A stretch of DNA of 64,000 nt from Symbiodinium natans (GCA_905221605.1 CAJNDS010001779.1:952646-1016645), one strand, 5' to 3'. Shown: positions 22,756 through 33,693, counted from the first letter of the stretch. The notes: a model not told the origin generated them from the sequence alone. Made by a program: numbers and translations.

Positions 22756-23213
22756 CAGAGGGTTGAGGGCAAGTTGAGGGTTTAGGGTTGACGGCCTTTT
22801 TGGGGCTTGGCGTAATGAAGCTTGGTTCGCGGTTTAGGGGCTAGGGTTTAGGGTCGCGACGCCGAAAGACTTTTCTGCTGCTCCGCGATTCACCGCGCCG
22901 TTACGGCCGGTGAGACAAGAAGCAGGCCCTAACCTGAAAGCTTGTAACTATATATTCATATATATATATATATAACAAATTAATACATATATATATATAT
23001 ATATGTATACATACTTATTAATATTTATTTATACGTACACGAATATACGCACACAAGCACACATACACACATGAAATACATCTATCCAGTCATATGCACA
23101 TAAACCTACTCTACTTTACTTTCGCAATAGCCAAGCAGGCAGAACTTTAAAAAAGTTCATAATTCCACCAAACTCAGAGAAACCAAAAATTTAAAAGTTC
23201 GGACGTGGGGAGA

Positions 23214-23308
23214 CCAGGATGGGCCATTACACGCTATAAAATCCCTTAAAAAGGCCCTTTGTAGGGTTCATTCTGGGGGAATTTTACGGCCTAATGGCTC
23301 CATCCTGG
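23214..23308. mobile_element. Palindromic element family I
   Basis: CCAGGATGGGCCATTA at the left and TAATGGCTCCATCCTGG at the right, with TAAAATTCCC-type inner ends. A related partial copy lies at 52588-52642. Confidence 0.72.
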
Positions 23309-23324
23309 GACCCGGGAAGGGAGT

Positions 23325-23391
23325 CTACTGCAGGAACCGCGCGTAGCACCACTTGCGGCCCAGCTCGGCGTGGCACGCCAGCTTCTCGACC
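23325..23391 (-). CDS. Methyltransferase terminal exon, WCYARFLQ stop
   Basis: Acceptor GGGCGGCAG|G, then VEKLACHAELGRKWCYARFL and a final Q before TAG. This length and ending fit the family C-terminus. Confidence 0.82.
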
Positions 23392-26017
23392 CTGCCGCCC
23401 TGGTTTCGGGTTTAGGGTTTAGGGTTTACTAGGGTTTGCTAGGGTTTACTAGGGTTTGCTAGGGTTTACTAGGGTTTGCTAGGGTTTACTAGGGTTTACT
23501 GGGGTTTACTAGGGTTTACTAGGGTTTACTGGGGTTTACGAGGGTTTACTAGGGTTTAGTAGCGTTTACTAGGGTTTAGTAGGGTTTAGGGTTTAGGGTA
23601 TAGGGTATAGGGTTTAAGGGTTAAGGGGTCCATTGGGCATCAGGCAACACCCGAAAGCCCAAAACCCTACTAAACCCCGAGCCCTAACTCCTAGACTCCT
23701 ACTAGGCTGCCCAGTATCCAAGGCTTAGAAAGGGTGCCCTTTTTTGCTAACCTAAACCCCCTAAAAAAGGGAATAAGGGCGCTACTGGGCATCCTAGCCT
23801 AAACTGAGCATTGTGCTGGCAGTTGGGTAGTGCCTTGGGGGCTCCATGCGAGAGGGCAGTCAGGTTTGTTTGTTTGGCTTTGCTTGAGGGGGGGCTGGGT
23901 TTAGGGTTTAGTGCTCACGCCGTCTAGGGTTTTAGGGAACAAGAAAGCAACGTACCGAAAGACCAGGTTGCTGTTACTACGCTACCATAGCAACACTACA
24001 AAGCAAATAGTGGAAGCTTTCGTGCAGCATGCACAATCCTAAGCCCTACAACTCCCATTACGTCCCCCACCCTAAATCCTAAACCCTAAACCCCAAAGCC
24101 TTAAACCCTAAGAGGAGCCGAGCAGCGCGAAGGAATGAATCCCAGGCGCGCTTGGGGCCGTCACAGAAATCATCAGGACCTGGTCTATTCAAAGGGTTTA
24201 GGGTTTAGGGTTTAGGGTTTAGGGTTTAGGGTTTAGGGTTTAGGGTTTAGAGTTTAGGGTTTAGGGTTTAGGGTTTAGGACTAAAAGGCTCCACGGTGTA
24301 AACCCTGAAGAGATCCTAACTTCGACCAGGGGGGGAACCACATGGTCAATACGGTTTAGGGTTTAGGGTTTAGGGTTTAGGGTTTAGGGTTTGGGGTTTA
24401 GGGTTTAGGGTCCAGGGTCCAGGGTTCAGGCTTTAGGGCAAACCGATTCTGGGAAATACCTGGCAGAATGAACCTGGGCCTAAGGTTCTCAGGGCTCAAC
24501 AGAGAAGCCTAAATCAATTGCCAAGATCCTGCCCTACTAAATCTGAGGGTTTGGGGTTTAGCGCTTGGGGCGTGGGTTTAAACGCAAAGCCCGAAACCCC
24601 AAAACCCTAAAATCCTGAAACCCTAAAACCCAAAAACCCCAAAACCCAAAAACCCAACCCTAAAACCCCAAAAGCCCTAAAACCCTAAACCCTAAAACCC
24701 TAGACCCAAAACCCCTGAACCCTTCTCCGCCCAGGTGCAGCCCACATCGTCCAGTATCAGCAGGGTACCGGCACGGGCCATCATCGACATGTGGACCAAG
24801 TCCGCGGTGGCCTCCTTCAGGGAGAAAGTTTCCCTAAAGTAGGGCTTAGGGCTTAGGGCAGAGGGCTTAGGGCTTAGGGTTTAGGGTTTAGGGTTTAGGG
24901 TTTAGGGTTTAGGGTTTAGGGTTTAGGGTTTAGGGATCCACAATCTAGAGGACTGGCCTCTTCGAGGTGACCACCATCGATGTAGATCAGGTCACACCTT
25001 GGGGTGGGGGCGCCGAATCCCCAACAGCCTAGACGTTTAGGGTTTAGGGTTTAGAGTTGAGGGTTGAGGGTTGAGGGTTTAGGGTTTAGGGTTTAGGGTT
25101 TAGGGTTTAGGGTTTAGGGAACCAAAAAGCCCCAAAATCCTAAACCCGCGCCTAGCAACCCTAAACCCTGATTGCGAGCAAGCCCTATCTTTGTGCCTTC
25201 GAAATTAATGCTCCTTTGTCTGCTATCATTAAACCCTCAACCCTCAAACCTGAACCCTAAACCCTAAACCCTAAACCCTAAACCCTAAACCCTAAGCGAC
25301 CTCAGGGCCAGGTTCTGCTTCACAAACAGGGGGATCGTCACATTGGAGAAGCCCTCCACCAAGGTGTGCCTCCTTGGGAAGACAGAGCGGATCACCCGAT
25401 GGCAGGCGCGCGTGTAAGGCGTCGCCATGAGGTCCTTAGGGCGCAGGAAAGAAACCTACAGGGGAGGGCCTCAACCCTTCTTGAAGGTTCCGGGGTTTGG
25501 GGTTTGGGGTTGAGGGTTTAGGGTGTACTTACAAGGACGGTCCTAAGTACCCTAAGTAAGGTTAACGCCGTATTGCCGTACGCCAGACCCAGCTGTAGAT
25601 GTGCTCGATGAGACGTGAAGAGGCAAAAATGCCGTAAATAGTAGGGTTTTCGGGACGGTTAGAGTAAAATGGTCGTAACTAACCCCCCCCCCCCCCCCCA
25701 AACCAAAGAACACTCTCTCCAGACCGCAAGTGTCAAGAAAGCCACACGGGCAAATACCAACGTGTCAGGGCTTAGGGCCTAGGGCTTAGGGCTTAGGGCT
25801 TAGGGCTCAGGGCTTAGGGTTTAGGGTTTAGGGTTTAGGGTTTAGGGTTTAGGGTTTAGGGTTTAGGGTTTAGGATTTAGGGTTTAGGGTTTAGGGCAGA
25901 CCGAGTGTCAAAGGACACCATGCGAGCCCCCGGTGAGCTGGAGAGGAATGCCCACGCGGAGTGGCCCGCGTTGAAGCCAACTTCACAGATCTGCCGCACG
26001 CCCGCGAACTGGGCCTG
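23325..26017 (-). CDS. Class I SAM-dependent methyltransferase (Methyltransf_24-like), C-terminal six exons
   Basis: Transfers a methyl group from S-adenosylmethionine; the substrate is unknown. Exons: 25910-26017, 25301-25434, 24961-24997, 24721-24814, 24119-24179, 23325-23391 (stop TAG at 23325-23327). All five joins keep phase, with donors GA, GT, GA, GT, GC, and every downstream exon starts with G. Family landmarks come in order: ICEVGFNAGHSA (SAM-binding motif I), VSFDL, TIPLF, CDLIYIDGGH (the Asp-Gly-His motif), LLILDDVGCTW, GPKRAW and a C-terminal WCYARF. The assembled part is about 164 residues, so an N-terminal exon or exons must lie above 26017. All five introns contain telomere-like arrays, and the last also holds a decamer TTTACTAGGG array and a palindromic element. 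Confidence 0.88.
23412..23590. repeat. Decamer array (TTTACTAGGG)n
   Basis: About 15 units, a telomere-like heptamer with an inserted CT(A), within the last methyltransferase intron. Confidence 0.9.
24119..24179 (-). CDS. Methyltransferase exon: PDDFCDGPKRAWDSFLRAA
   Basis: It carries the gp..aW motif. Acceptor ATAGACCAG|G, donor CG|GCTCCT (GC type). Its partial Arg codon joins to VEKLACHAELG. Confidence 0.82.
24721..24814 (-). CDS. Methyltransferase exon: EATADLVHMSMMARAGTLLI
   Basis: It continues into LDDVGCTWAEK, the lDDv motif after the central strand. Acceptor TCCCTGAAG|G; donor GG|GTTCAG. Confidence 0.88.
24961..24997 (-). CDS. Methyltransferase exon: CDLIYIDGGHLE (37 bp)
   Basis: A very short exon carrying the IDGGH signature. 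Acceptor CACCCCAAG|G; donor GAA|GAGGCC (GA type), joining as HLE|EATADL. Confidence 0.88.
25301..25434 (-). CDS. Methyltransferase exon: YTRACHRVIRSVFP...TIPLF
   Basis: It contains RHTLVEGFSNVTIPLF, the strand-loop before the IDGGH motif. Acceptor CTAAG|G, donor AG|GTCGCT. It ends in a split Arg codon completed by the next exon. Confidence 0.85.
25910..26017 (-). CDS. Methyltransferase exon: motif I (EVGFNAGHSA)
   Basis: Thirty-six codons. The Gly-rich EVGFNAGHSA loop binds SAM, followed by ARMVSF. The donor is TTT|GACACT (GA type), and the lost Asp is restored by the next exon (VSF|DL). Confidence 0.85.
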
Positions 26018-26103
26018 CTTCTCTAGAGTGAAATAAAACCAAAACCCTAAACCCTAAACCCTAAACCCTAAACCCACCCTAAACCCTAAACTCCGTTGCT
26101 TCC

Positions 26104-26212
26104 CCTAAGGATCCATGTACCGACTTTGTAGATACTTGGGCTTTAAGGGGGGTGCCAAAAAGAGTAGCTATAGGGCCCAAGTATATACTATGTAGGCGCA
26201 TGGATCCTTAGG
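26104..26212. mobile_element. Palindromic MITE-like element, CCTAAGGATCCATG termini
   Basis: Both ends read CCTAAGGATCCATG facing inward, and the inverted similarity extends about 40 bp on each side (TATACTTGGGCCCTA inside). It is 109 bp with no coding capacity. It is just 5' of the first resolved methyltransferase exon on the coding strand. Confidence 0.75.
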
Positions 26213-27050
26213 TCTCTCTAGTTGGAACATGGTTTAAGGACGATTCGTGTTGGAATTCCCTTTAGCAACCCTCTTGGGGGATGAGGATAATGATGTTCCA
26301 ACTGTTGGGGCTCCCATGAAAGGAGGTTCCGAAATCAGATTGTTCTCAAGGCTTAATCAGGATCTGAAGAACAAAGGTCTGCACGATTCTAGAACTGACT
26401 TAGAAGAGAACGGCATGGATTAAAACAGAATAGGCATAGAAACGGATATAGACAAGTACACGAAAACAGAAGACAAACAAAAAGGCACCACAAGCATAAT
26501 CGCCCCGCAGCCCCGTTTGAATAGGTCCTTTTGCCATGATGCTTGCTTGAGCTGATGAGTGAACGGGCTTAGGAGCTGGCTCTATATTAGGGAGCTGGGC
26601 GTTGGAGAGTGCCGCAGTGCTTGAGTGTCTGGTGTGTTGTGCACAGCATTGAGGGTTGCTTCTAGTTGGAATTGGAGTGTTGGACTCGAGAAGCCGCCAG
26701 AAAATTATTCAAAAAACTGACACTGGAAAGCGTCGTGCCCAAGATCTCTCTTCCACGCAGTCTCTGGAACTTCAGCTTTCAGGACGTAAAACTCGGCTCA
26801 TACTCATACAGGGGCAGCAGCTCAGGATGCACCAGAGGCAAAGCTTCGGGGGTACTTTTCCGAGGTGCGGTGCGGCTTTTGGTGCAGCCTGTCTTGGCTG
26901 CCCTCACCCCCGTTTGCCACGAACGTGTTTGGTGCCTAGAGCTTGGTGCCCGTGGCCCCCCTCCGCCCCGTCCCCCGTCCAGCCTTTAAATGTTGGAGCT
27001 AATGTGTTGGACCCGTTGAAATGGCGTTTTGGTTTGGCTATTTTGTAGCA
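26213..27050. other. Island without telomere-like repeats, possible promoter/5' region
   Basis: About 0.84 kb of ordinary-looking DNA, unusual here. Plus-strand ORFs exist (to 27048) but show no recognisable domain. Because it lies upstream of a minus-strand gene, a start site is plausible, not shown. Confidence 0.3.
26400..26537 (-). CDS. Small ORF / candidate first exon upstream of the methyltransferase
   Basis: ATG at 26537, 45 codons (MAKGPIQTGLRGDYACGAFL, then a hydrophobic stretch), TAA at 26400. It lies in the largest island free of telomere-like repeats (26213-27050), where a 5' end would be expected. No splice link to 26017 was established. Confidence 0.25.
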   Translation of the reverse strand: MAKGPIQTGLRGDYACGAFLFVFCFRVLVYIRFYAYSVLIHAVLF

Positions 27051-27236
27051 TTCCCTTTCCCGCGAACGAAATGGAAAATGCAAGAGGCGATAAGAAACTT
27101 AATGGCAGGAGAGTGTAAAGTAGGAGTAGAATACATAAGACTAGGGTAGAATATACAAGCGAATGGAATGGAGTAGATACATATTGTATGTGTATGTATA
27201 TATATATATGTTTCTATGCACATGTCAGTACGTACA

Positions 27237-27400
27237 TACATACATACATACATGCATACATGCATACATGCATACATGCATACATGCATACATGCATACA
27301 TGCATACATGCATACATGCATACATGCATACATGCATACATGCATACATGCATACATGCATACATGCATACATGCATACATGCACATGCGTACATGCATA
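27237..27400. repeat. Microsatellite (CATACATG / CATG-CATA)n
   Basis: About 16 near-perfect CATACATG octamer units. Open in all frames, which produces the Cys/Met/His-rich ORFs there. Confidence 0.95.
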
Positions 27401-27984
27401 CGTACATGTCCTCAGTCGGTTCTTGAGCGTTCAACAAAGTCTCAAGAACTCAGGCCTGTTTCGACAGCCACCACGCTTGAGTGATGGAGGAGGCGCCTCT
27501 TTCGGGCTCCGAACGAGGCTGCAAAAGGACCCTGAAGCTGTTCTCGACCCAAAAGTCATTTTGAACCTTTATACGGGAGCCCGGGCCCTATCAAAAGGGG
27601 AATGAGAGCGCCAAATCGCAAGCCGCCCCGGGACCGTTAGCCTCAACCCTCAAGCCTAAACTCTTATTCAAAGTTGGAAGCCCATATCTCTCAGATCCTA
27701 AACCCAGCATCCTAACCCCCGAATCTTTCAGTAGCCGGAACCAGAAGAAAAAAGAATAACCCCAACAAAACGCTTCAGCTTGCAAAGCAACCGGGCAAGC
27801 TCCCACCTTGATACGGAATCGTGCCGTTGGCGTCAGCCCTCAGATTTGCCTAGGCTGGCCCATCTAAAGCCTTAAACGTGATCCAAACCCATAATGGCCC
27901 TAAACCTCAAACCCAACCCTAAACTCCAAACCCCAAACCCAAAAAAGCTAACCCCCATTTTGAAAGCTTCAGGGAGTTGCCCAC

Positions 27985-28049
27985 TGGATCCAGACGAGGG
28001 CGTAGTGCCCCAGGGCCACTGCGAAGCGATCCCCTGGGGGCAGCAGCGC
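27985..28049 (-). CDS. Unassigned exon-like segment (ALLPPGDRFAVALGHYALVW)
   Basis: Minus acceptor GAATCCAAG|G, donor CCA|GTGGGC. No family recognised. Confidence 0.4.
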
Positions 28050-28351
28050 CTTGGATTCTAGGGTTTAGGGTTTGGGGTTTGGGGTTGAGAGCTTAGGGGC
28101 AGCTTGGGGTCGGCTTAGGCTCAGGCCTTAGGGCTCAGGGCTTAGGGCCTAGGGCTTAGGCCTAGGGCCTAGGGCTTAAGGTGTAGGGCCAAGGGCTGAA
28201 GGCTTAGATTAGGTTGCCGGGATTGGGGTTGACACTGCCTGACATGCTCGAGTTCGCACTGGTGTGCGCGCGAACGTCGGCAAGGCGCTTCATGAATGCA
28301 TGAGCATGAGCCCGAAAGAGCATACAAAATGACAAACATCGCCACAGTATC

Positions 28352-28450
28352 TTGGGATGTTCCCCCTATACTAACAGTCTTTAGTTGGGACCATAGCACC
28401 CCCTATCATAATCCCCTCAAGGACGGTTAGTATAAGGGGGAGCATCCCAA
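28352..28450. mobile_element. MITE with 8-bp target-site duplication (hAT-like)
   Basis: A 99-bp element with inverted ends TTGGGATG(T/C)TCCCCCT...ATACTAAC, flanked by exact 8-bp direct repeats ACAGTATC at 28344-28351 and 28451-28458. An 8-bp duplication is typical of hAT transposases (established knowledge). It interrupts a minus frame that is otherwise open on both sides (VVILW... into RAHAHAFMKRLADV). Confidence 0.85.
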
Positions 28451-28516
28451 ACAGTATCACGACAGCTCAATAGCAAAGAAATAGAAGCACCCTTGGAGAT
28501 CATGAGAACAAGGCTC

Positions 28517-28617
28517 CTATACTCCCCTTAGAACCTCAATAATAAACATAATATGCTTAACATCCTCTTGGGTTTTAGATGAACAAAAGTGGAAAATAAT
28601 TCCCAAGGGGGGTATAG
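28517..28617. mobile_element. MITE family D copy 1 with 4-bp TSD (GCTC)
   Basis: Inverted ends CTATAC...GTATAG with an inner inverted pair (CTTGGG...CCCAAG). Direct repeats GCTC at 28513-28516 and 28618-28621. It abuts the exon-like segment 28623-28723. On the coding strand its removal as a GA...AG intron would leave one GAGC copy and an open frame. Confidence 0.8.
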
Positions 28618-28622
28618 GCTCC

Positions 28623-28723
28623 AGTATCCAGCGCAGCTCCCTGCTGACGCGCGAACAGAGGGTATGGTTGGCATCAGAAACGATGGGAGGCATCATGGAC
28701 ACGAGCTCGCACAGGTCCATGTC
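28623..28723 (-). CDS. Unassigned exon-like segment (DMDLCELVSMMPPIVSDANH)
   Basis: Minus acceptor ATCAGCTGAG|G, continuing into RVSRELRWIL and ending at a MITE. No family recognised. Confidence 0.42.
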
Positions 28724-28747
28724 CTCAGCTGATCTGCAGCTGCTATG

Positions 28748-29034
28748 GTATGGGTTTAGGGTTTAGGGTTTGGGGTTTAGGGTTTGGGGTTTAGGGTTTA
28801 GGGTTTAGGGGGGTTTAGGGTTTAGGGTTTAGGGTTTAGGGTTTAGGGTTTAGGGTTTAGGGTTTGGGTTTGGGGTTTGGGGTTTGGGGTTTGGGGTTTG
28901 GGGTTTGGGGTTTGGGGTTTGGGGTTTGGGGTTTGGGGTTTGGGGTTTGGGGTTTAGGGTTTGGGCTTTAGGCTTTAGGGTTTAGGGTTTAGGGTTTAGG
29001 GTTTATTGTTTAGGGTTTAGGGTTTAGGGTTTAC
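28748..29034. repeat. TTTAGGG-TTTGGGG-TTTAGGG composite array
   Basis: The centre (28862-28950) is a homogeneous TTTGGGG block flanked by TTTAGGG blocks, suggesting a variant unit that spread from the middle. Confidence 0.95.
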
Positions 29035-30085
29035 TACCCCCCCTAGGTTCCCCCCTTAACTAACCTTAATTAGGCTTAGTGATCCCTAAATAGCCTTCAT
29101 TATGGCAGGAACCGGGGGGGGGGGGGTAGTGTAGAGGGGAGGTAGTAGAGGAGCGCATGATATAGCTGCTAGGATCCACTGGTGTCTCCAAGTCTTTCAG
29201 AGAACTTGAGCCCTTTGAAATTGAAACTTAGGGGATCCCGGGTTTCTTCTTTTGGGGGTAAGGAGCTTATAGGAGGCGCTTATAGGCAGCCCTAAGCCCT
29301 AACCCTAAACCCCTAAACTAGTTTCTGAGCTTTAGGGCTTATATAGGTTTAGGGTTTAGGGTTTAGGGTTTAGAGTTTAGGGTTTAGGGTTTAGGGTTTA
29401 GGGTTTAGGGTTTAGGGTTTAGGGTTTACGGGTTTATGGGTTTACGGGTTTAAGGGTTAAGGGTTAAGTGTTTAGGGTTTAGGGTGTAGAGTTTACCCGA
29501 AACCCCAGGGTATCCCACTACAATCCTAAACCCTTAAACCCCCCCTCAGCCTTAAACCTTTTGAATTCCACCAGCCCTTCAAGCCCTCTCAGCAAAAAGG
29601 CTTTAGGGACTTTTGGGGTTTTAGGTTTGTGGTGCCCATTGCCGAGCCTGAGCCCCCTGAAACCAATTCGGCCCTACCTAACCCCTAAACCCTAAACCCT
29701 AAACCCTAAACCCTAAACCCTAAACCCTAAACCCTAAACCCCAAACGTAAGGTACAAGTGTCCAAACATCCCGCAGGCTTTCGCAAGGCCACATAGGCGG
29801 GCAGTTCTTGCAAGTCAGGGTCGACCCCCGGTCCCTAAGCCGCGAGCCGTTTGGGGCCTCGAACTTGCTAGTTCATGGTTGGGATAGTATTAAACATCTT
29901 CTAAACTCCTATTCCTTACTGAGTTTAAGAACCCTGAAAAATGTAAGATGTCCCACTATGACTATGACAAAGATTAGGGACGAGGGTTCTGTTCACCCCC
30001 CGAACCCTAAACCCTAAACCCTAAACCCTACACCCTAAACCCTAAACCCTATAAACCCTAAACCCTAAAACCCTAAACCCTAAAC

Positions 30086-30167
30086 CACGGGTCATCCAGC
30101 GATCGCAGCGTGGCCAGGTCCCGGAGCTCCGCCCGGCCATGGCGGAAAGCCTCCGCGCACGTCTTTT
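30086..30167 (-). CDS. Unassigned exon (TCAEAFRHGRAELRDLATLR)
   Basis: Acceptor GCCCCGCAG, donor GTG|GTTTAG. It continues SLDDP. A palindromic element (30178-30312) begins just upstream on the coding strand. No family recognised. Confidence 0.45.
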
Positions 30168-30177
30168 CTGCGGGGCT

Positions 30178-30312
30178 TACTTGGAGGTTCAGGGTTCTTA
30201 TAACCCCATTATGACTGTGCCTGTACGCCCCCTTATAGCCCCCAAAAGTCTTCTAAGTAGGCTAGCAGTAGACTGATAATTGGGGGAATAAGTACCCATG
30301 AACCTCCAAGTA
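30178..30312. mobile_element. Family A palindromic element
   Basis: Ends TACTTGGAGGTTCAGGGTTC and ACCCATGAACCTCCAAGTA. It abuts the candidate exon 30086-30167. Confidence 0.85.
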
Positions 30313-30632
30313 GGGCTTAGGGTTTTGGGTTTCCAGGTTGGGTAGCCGAAGTATGACTATGACGGGGATCGTATCAAGAAACGGATGTGAGACTCCCAAT
30401 CCTTCAGGGATCTTAGGAGATTCAACAGCCGGGAGCTTCCCAAAATTGAGGGTCCTTGTCTTGCGGTTGCCCATGTTGAGGGCATTACTACTCCGGGAGG
30501 TATTTAATGGGCGCCCCGATGTGCGTCAAGACCCTAACCCTAAACCCTAAACCCTAAACCCTAAACCCTAAACCCTAAACCCTAAACCCTAAACCCTAAA
30601 CCCTAAACCCTAAACCCTAAACCCTAAAATCG

Positions 30633-30715
30633 CAAGGCTTCGGCTTGCCCGCTGCGCCATCCAAGGCACTTCGGCTTTCATCGCGGCCGCCAGCTCATGT
30701 CCAGCTGTGCGGTAC
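30633..30715 (-). CDS. Unassigned exon-like segment (YRTAGHELAAAMKAEVPWMA)
   Basis: Acceptor AAAGCCTCAG|G, open minus frame of 27 codons; the 3' end is uncertain. No family recognised. Confidence 0.42.
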
Positions 30716-30892
30716 CTGAGGCTTTACAGTAGGGCTTAGGGTTTAGGGTTTAGGGTTTAGGGTTTAGGGTTTAGGTTTTAGGGTTTAGGGTTTAGGGCTC
30801 AGGATTTTGGGGCCACGAAGCAGCTGATAGGGTTGCTCTAGGATCTAAGTTATAGACCCGCTCTTATTGAAATCTGAGGCCAACCCCATACA

Positions 30893-30995
30893 GGGTATGC
30901 AACCCAAAGTTCCCTAATACTCCCAACTACTCCCTAAGGCTCGCTAAGTTTTTCAGGTACCTACCCCGCATGAAGCCCACTCCCTTAAGAACCCT
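30893..30995. mobile_element. MITE-like family F copy, inverted
   Basis: Reverse complement shares GGGAGCCTTAGGGAGTAG..GGGAGTAT..GGGAAC and the terminal CTTAAGGGAGTGGG with the other two copies. Confidence 0.65.
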
Positions 30996-31652
30996 GTAAC
31001 TACCGGTTCTCGCGCGAGACTTAAAGCGACAGGTGAGGAAGCCCCCATTTCCAAATTCCCTACAGCCTAAACCCTAACCCTGAACCTAAACCCTAAACCC
31101 TAAACCCTAAACTCTAAACCCCAAACCCTAAACCCTAAACCCTAAACCCTAAACCCTTTCTTCCTGCAGGCCCGAGATCTCTCCCGAAGTAGTCTGATCA
31201 GCGATGTCGCCTCGCCTCGACGCAGCCAGATGCCTTGGTCGGCGAAAAGACTGGGACAAGAACGGTTTAGGGTTGGTTTAGGGTTTAGGGTTTAGGGTTT
31301 AGGGTTTAGGGTTTAGGGTTTAGGGTTAAGGGCTAAGGGCTAAGGGCTTAGGGTTTATAGGGTCTAGGGTTTAGGGTTTATAGGGTATAGGGTTTAGGGT
31401 TCATAGAATTTAGGGTTTATAGGGTTTGGGTTTGCAGTGTTTACAGGGTTCATACAAATAGGCTTGCAGGGATCGGGTTTATCGGGTTATGGGGTTTATA
31501 GGACTTAGGGTTTCCCTTTTTGTGGGCTGGCTACTTTTATACCAGGACCCCCCGGGAACCCAAAAAAAGCAAAGAGGTGCCACTGTAACCCTAAGCCCTA
31601 AACCCTACACCCTAAACCCTAAACCCTCAACCCCAAACCCTAAACCCTAAAC

Positions 31653-31703
31653 CACTGGACGAGCCCAGGGTGCTGCAAGATGCGATGCCGCATGGCGCCA
31701 AAC
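31653..31703 (-). CDS. Unassigned exon (FGAMRHRILQHPGLVQ)
   Basis: Acceptor ACCCTCCCAG|G and donor GTG|GTTTAG, both formed at array edges. Confidence 0.42.
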
Positions 31704-32765
31704 CTGGGAGGGTTAGGGGGTTTAGGGTTTAGGTTTAGGCGGTTTAGGGTTTAGGGTTTAGGGTTTAGGGTTTAGGGTTTAGGGTTTAGGGTTTAGGGTT
31801 TAGGGTTTCGCGTTTAGGGTTTAGGGGTTTAGGGGTTCAGGGTGGTACCTCTTTGCTCTTTTTGGGTTTTGGGGGCTCCTTGTATAAAAGTAGCCGGTTC
31901 TTCTTGGGAGGGGGGGGGGGGGGGGTTGAGGGGTTTAGGGTTTGAGGGGTTTAGGGTTTAGGCTTCCGCTTGGCTTAGGGTTTGAGGGGTTTAGGGTTTA
32001 GGTTTAGGGTTTGTGGGGGTTTAGGGTTTAGGCTTAGGGTTTGAGGGGTTTTGGGCTTAGGTTTAGAGTTTGAGGGGTTTAGGGGGTTAAGGGGTTTTAG
32101 GGGGTTTAGGGTTTTGGAGGGCTTTGACCAAGGAGTTTAGTGTTAGGGATTAGTCGCATGCGCCAAGGGGGGGTTCAGAGTGGAGACGCGTATGGCCCTG
32201 CGAAGGGCTCTATACCTAGACGCCACAAGTGCCCGTTAAGATGCCCTGAATAGACACATGAAGATACATTAGGGTTTATGGTTTAGGGTTTAGGGTTAGA
32301 AGGCGTAGGGTTTAGGGTTTAGGGCACTTAGGCCCATAATAAGGGCACTTGCGGGGTCCAGGTAGGGTCTAGGGTTTCGGGCTTCGAGGTTCCCAGAAGC
32401 CCCGCCAATAAAACAACAAAATCTCTTCTCGCAGCGCCAACTCTATCCCAGAAACCCTCTTCAACCCCGAAGCCTATCAAACTCTGCACAACCCCCCCCC
32501 CCCCCCCTAAATCCAGCTCTAAAACCCGCGAGACAACCCCAGGGCCCATCTTTAACTTCACAGAACACCCCTCAACCGCTCCCGCCATACACAAAAACAA
32601 CGGCCCCGCCAAACCCGCAAAACCCTAAACCCTAAACCCTAAACCCTAAACACAACGGCCCCGCCAAACCCGCAAAACCCAGGCCCCAACCATGAACCCC
32701 AAAACCCTGAAAGCCCCAAACCCCCAATCCTAAACCCTACCCCTGTCCCTTAGGGGATAGGATTA

Positions 32766-32859
32766 GGGGACCCTTGGGGATATAGACCCTCTGAATAAGG
32801 TCCCTTGTTAAGAGAGCCAGAAGAGGGTTCAGAAGGGGTTCCCTTGTAAGGGGGACCCT
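32766..32859. repeat. Dispersed element family H, copy 2
   Basis: Closely matches 5766-5855, including ATATAGACCCTCT and AGAAGAGGGTT.AGAAGGGGT. Confidence 0.7.
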
Positions 32860-33605
32860 TGTCCCACCTAGGAGGACCCTAACACCCTCCCCCACCCGCC
32901 CCCCGCAAATTGCGGCGCAGCCAACTCCCACACTAGCATTCCGTGAGAGCCTTCAGGGATTGTGGTTCGGGTCTGGGATGCTCCACTTGCTTGCGCGGCT
33001 CGTGGGTTCAGGGTTGAGGGTTTAGAGTTCAGGGTTTGGGGTCTAGGAATCAGGGGGGTTAGGGAGATTTAGAGTTTAGGGTTTTAGGGTTAGGGTTGAT
33101 TAGGGTTTAGGGTTTAGGGTTTAATTCGGGTTTAATTAGGGTTTAGGGGTTAGAGGTTCGGTTTGCGGTTAGGGTTTGGGGTTGGTTTAGAGGAGACCGT
33201 AGCCGTAGACCATGGGGGGAGGGGGATACCTGGGGGGGGGGGGGGCGAGAACGCACAGCGCACAACAACAAATATAAATAAATATATATATATATATATA
33301 TACTTACATATATAGATACATATATATGTATATATATATATATATATATGTGTGCGTGTGCGGATTCAAAATATCTAGGGGCCCACAGCCCAGAAAGCTG
33401 TAAACGGAAATCCAGATCAACCTCAGCAAGCCATCCTAAAACCAAGACCCTGAGCCCGAAAGATTTAAGCCCTGTATATCTACTACATTCTATGAACAGA
33501 AATAGAAGTAGAACTATGCCCTAACCCTAAACCCTAAACCCTAAACCCTAAACCCTAAACCCTAAACCCTAAACCCTAAACCCTAAACCCTAAACCCTAA
33601 GAAAT

Positions 33606-33693
33606 GTGTGTTCGGCATGCGCCTCCTCCCAAGTGGAAGATATCACCCATGTCATCCGTCAGCAGACCGCTCTCGGTCATCGCCCGCCGCAAG
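33606..33693 (-). CDS. Unassigned exon-like segment (RRAMTESGLLTDDMGDIFHL)
   Basis: Acceptor AAAGGGGACCAG, open for about 29 codons to the array. No family recognised. Confidence 0.38.

Noticed and set aside
27237-27400. CRISPR-like or other spaced-repeat array
   Set aside because: A continuous microsatellite with no unique spacers; telomere-like arrays likewise lack regular spacers.
27437-27605. Plus frame ending DPKVILNLYTGARALSKGE
   Set aside because: Protein-like, but it emerges from the CATACATG microsatellite with no defined acceptor; minus is also open with an ATG. Left unassigned.
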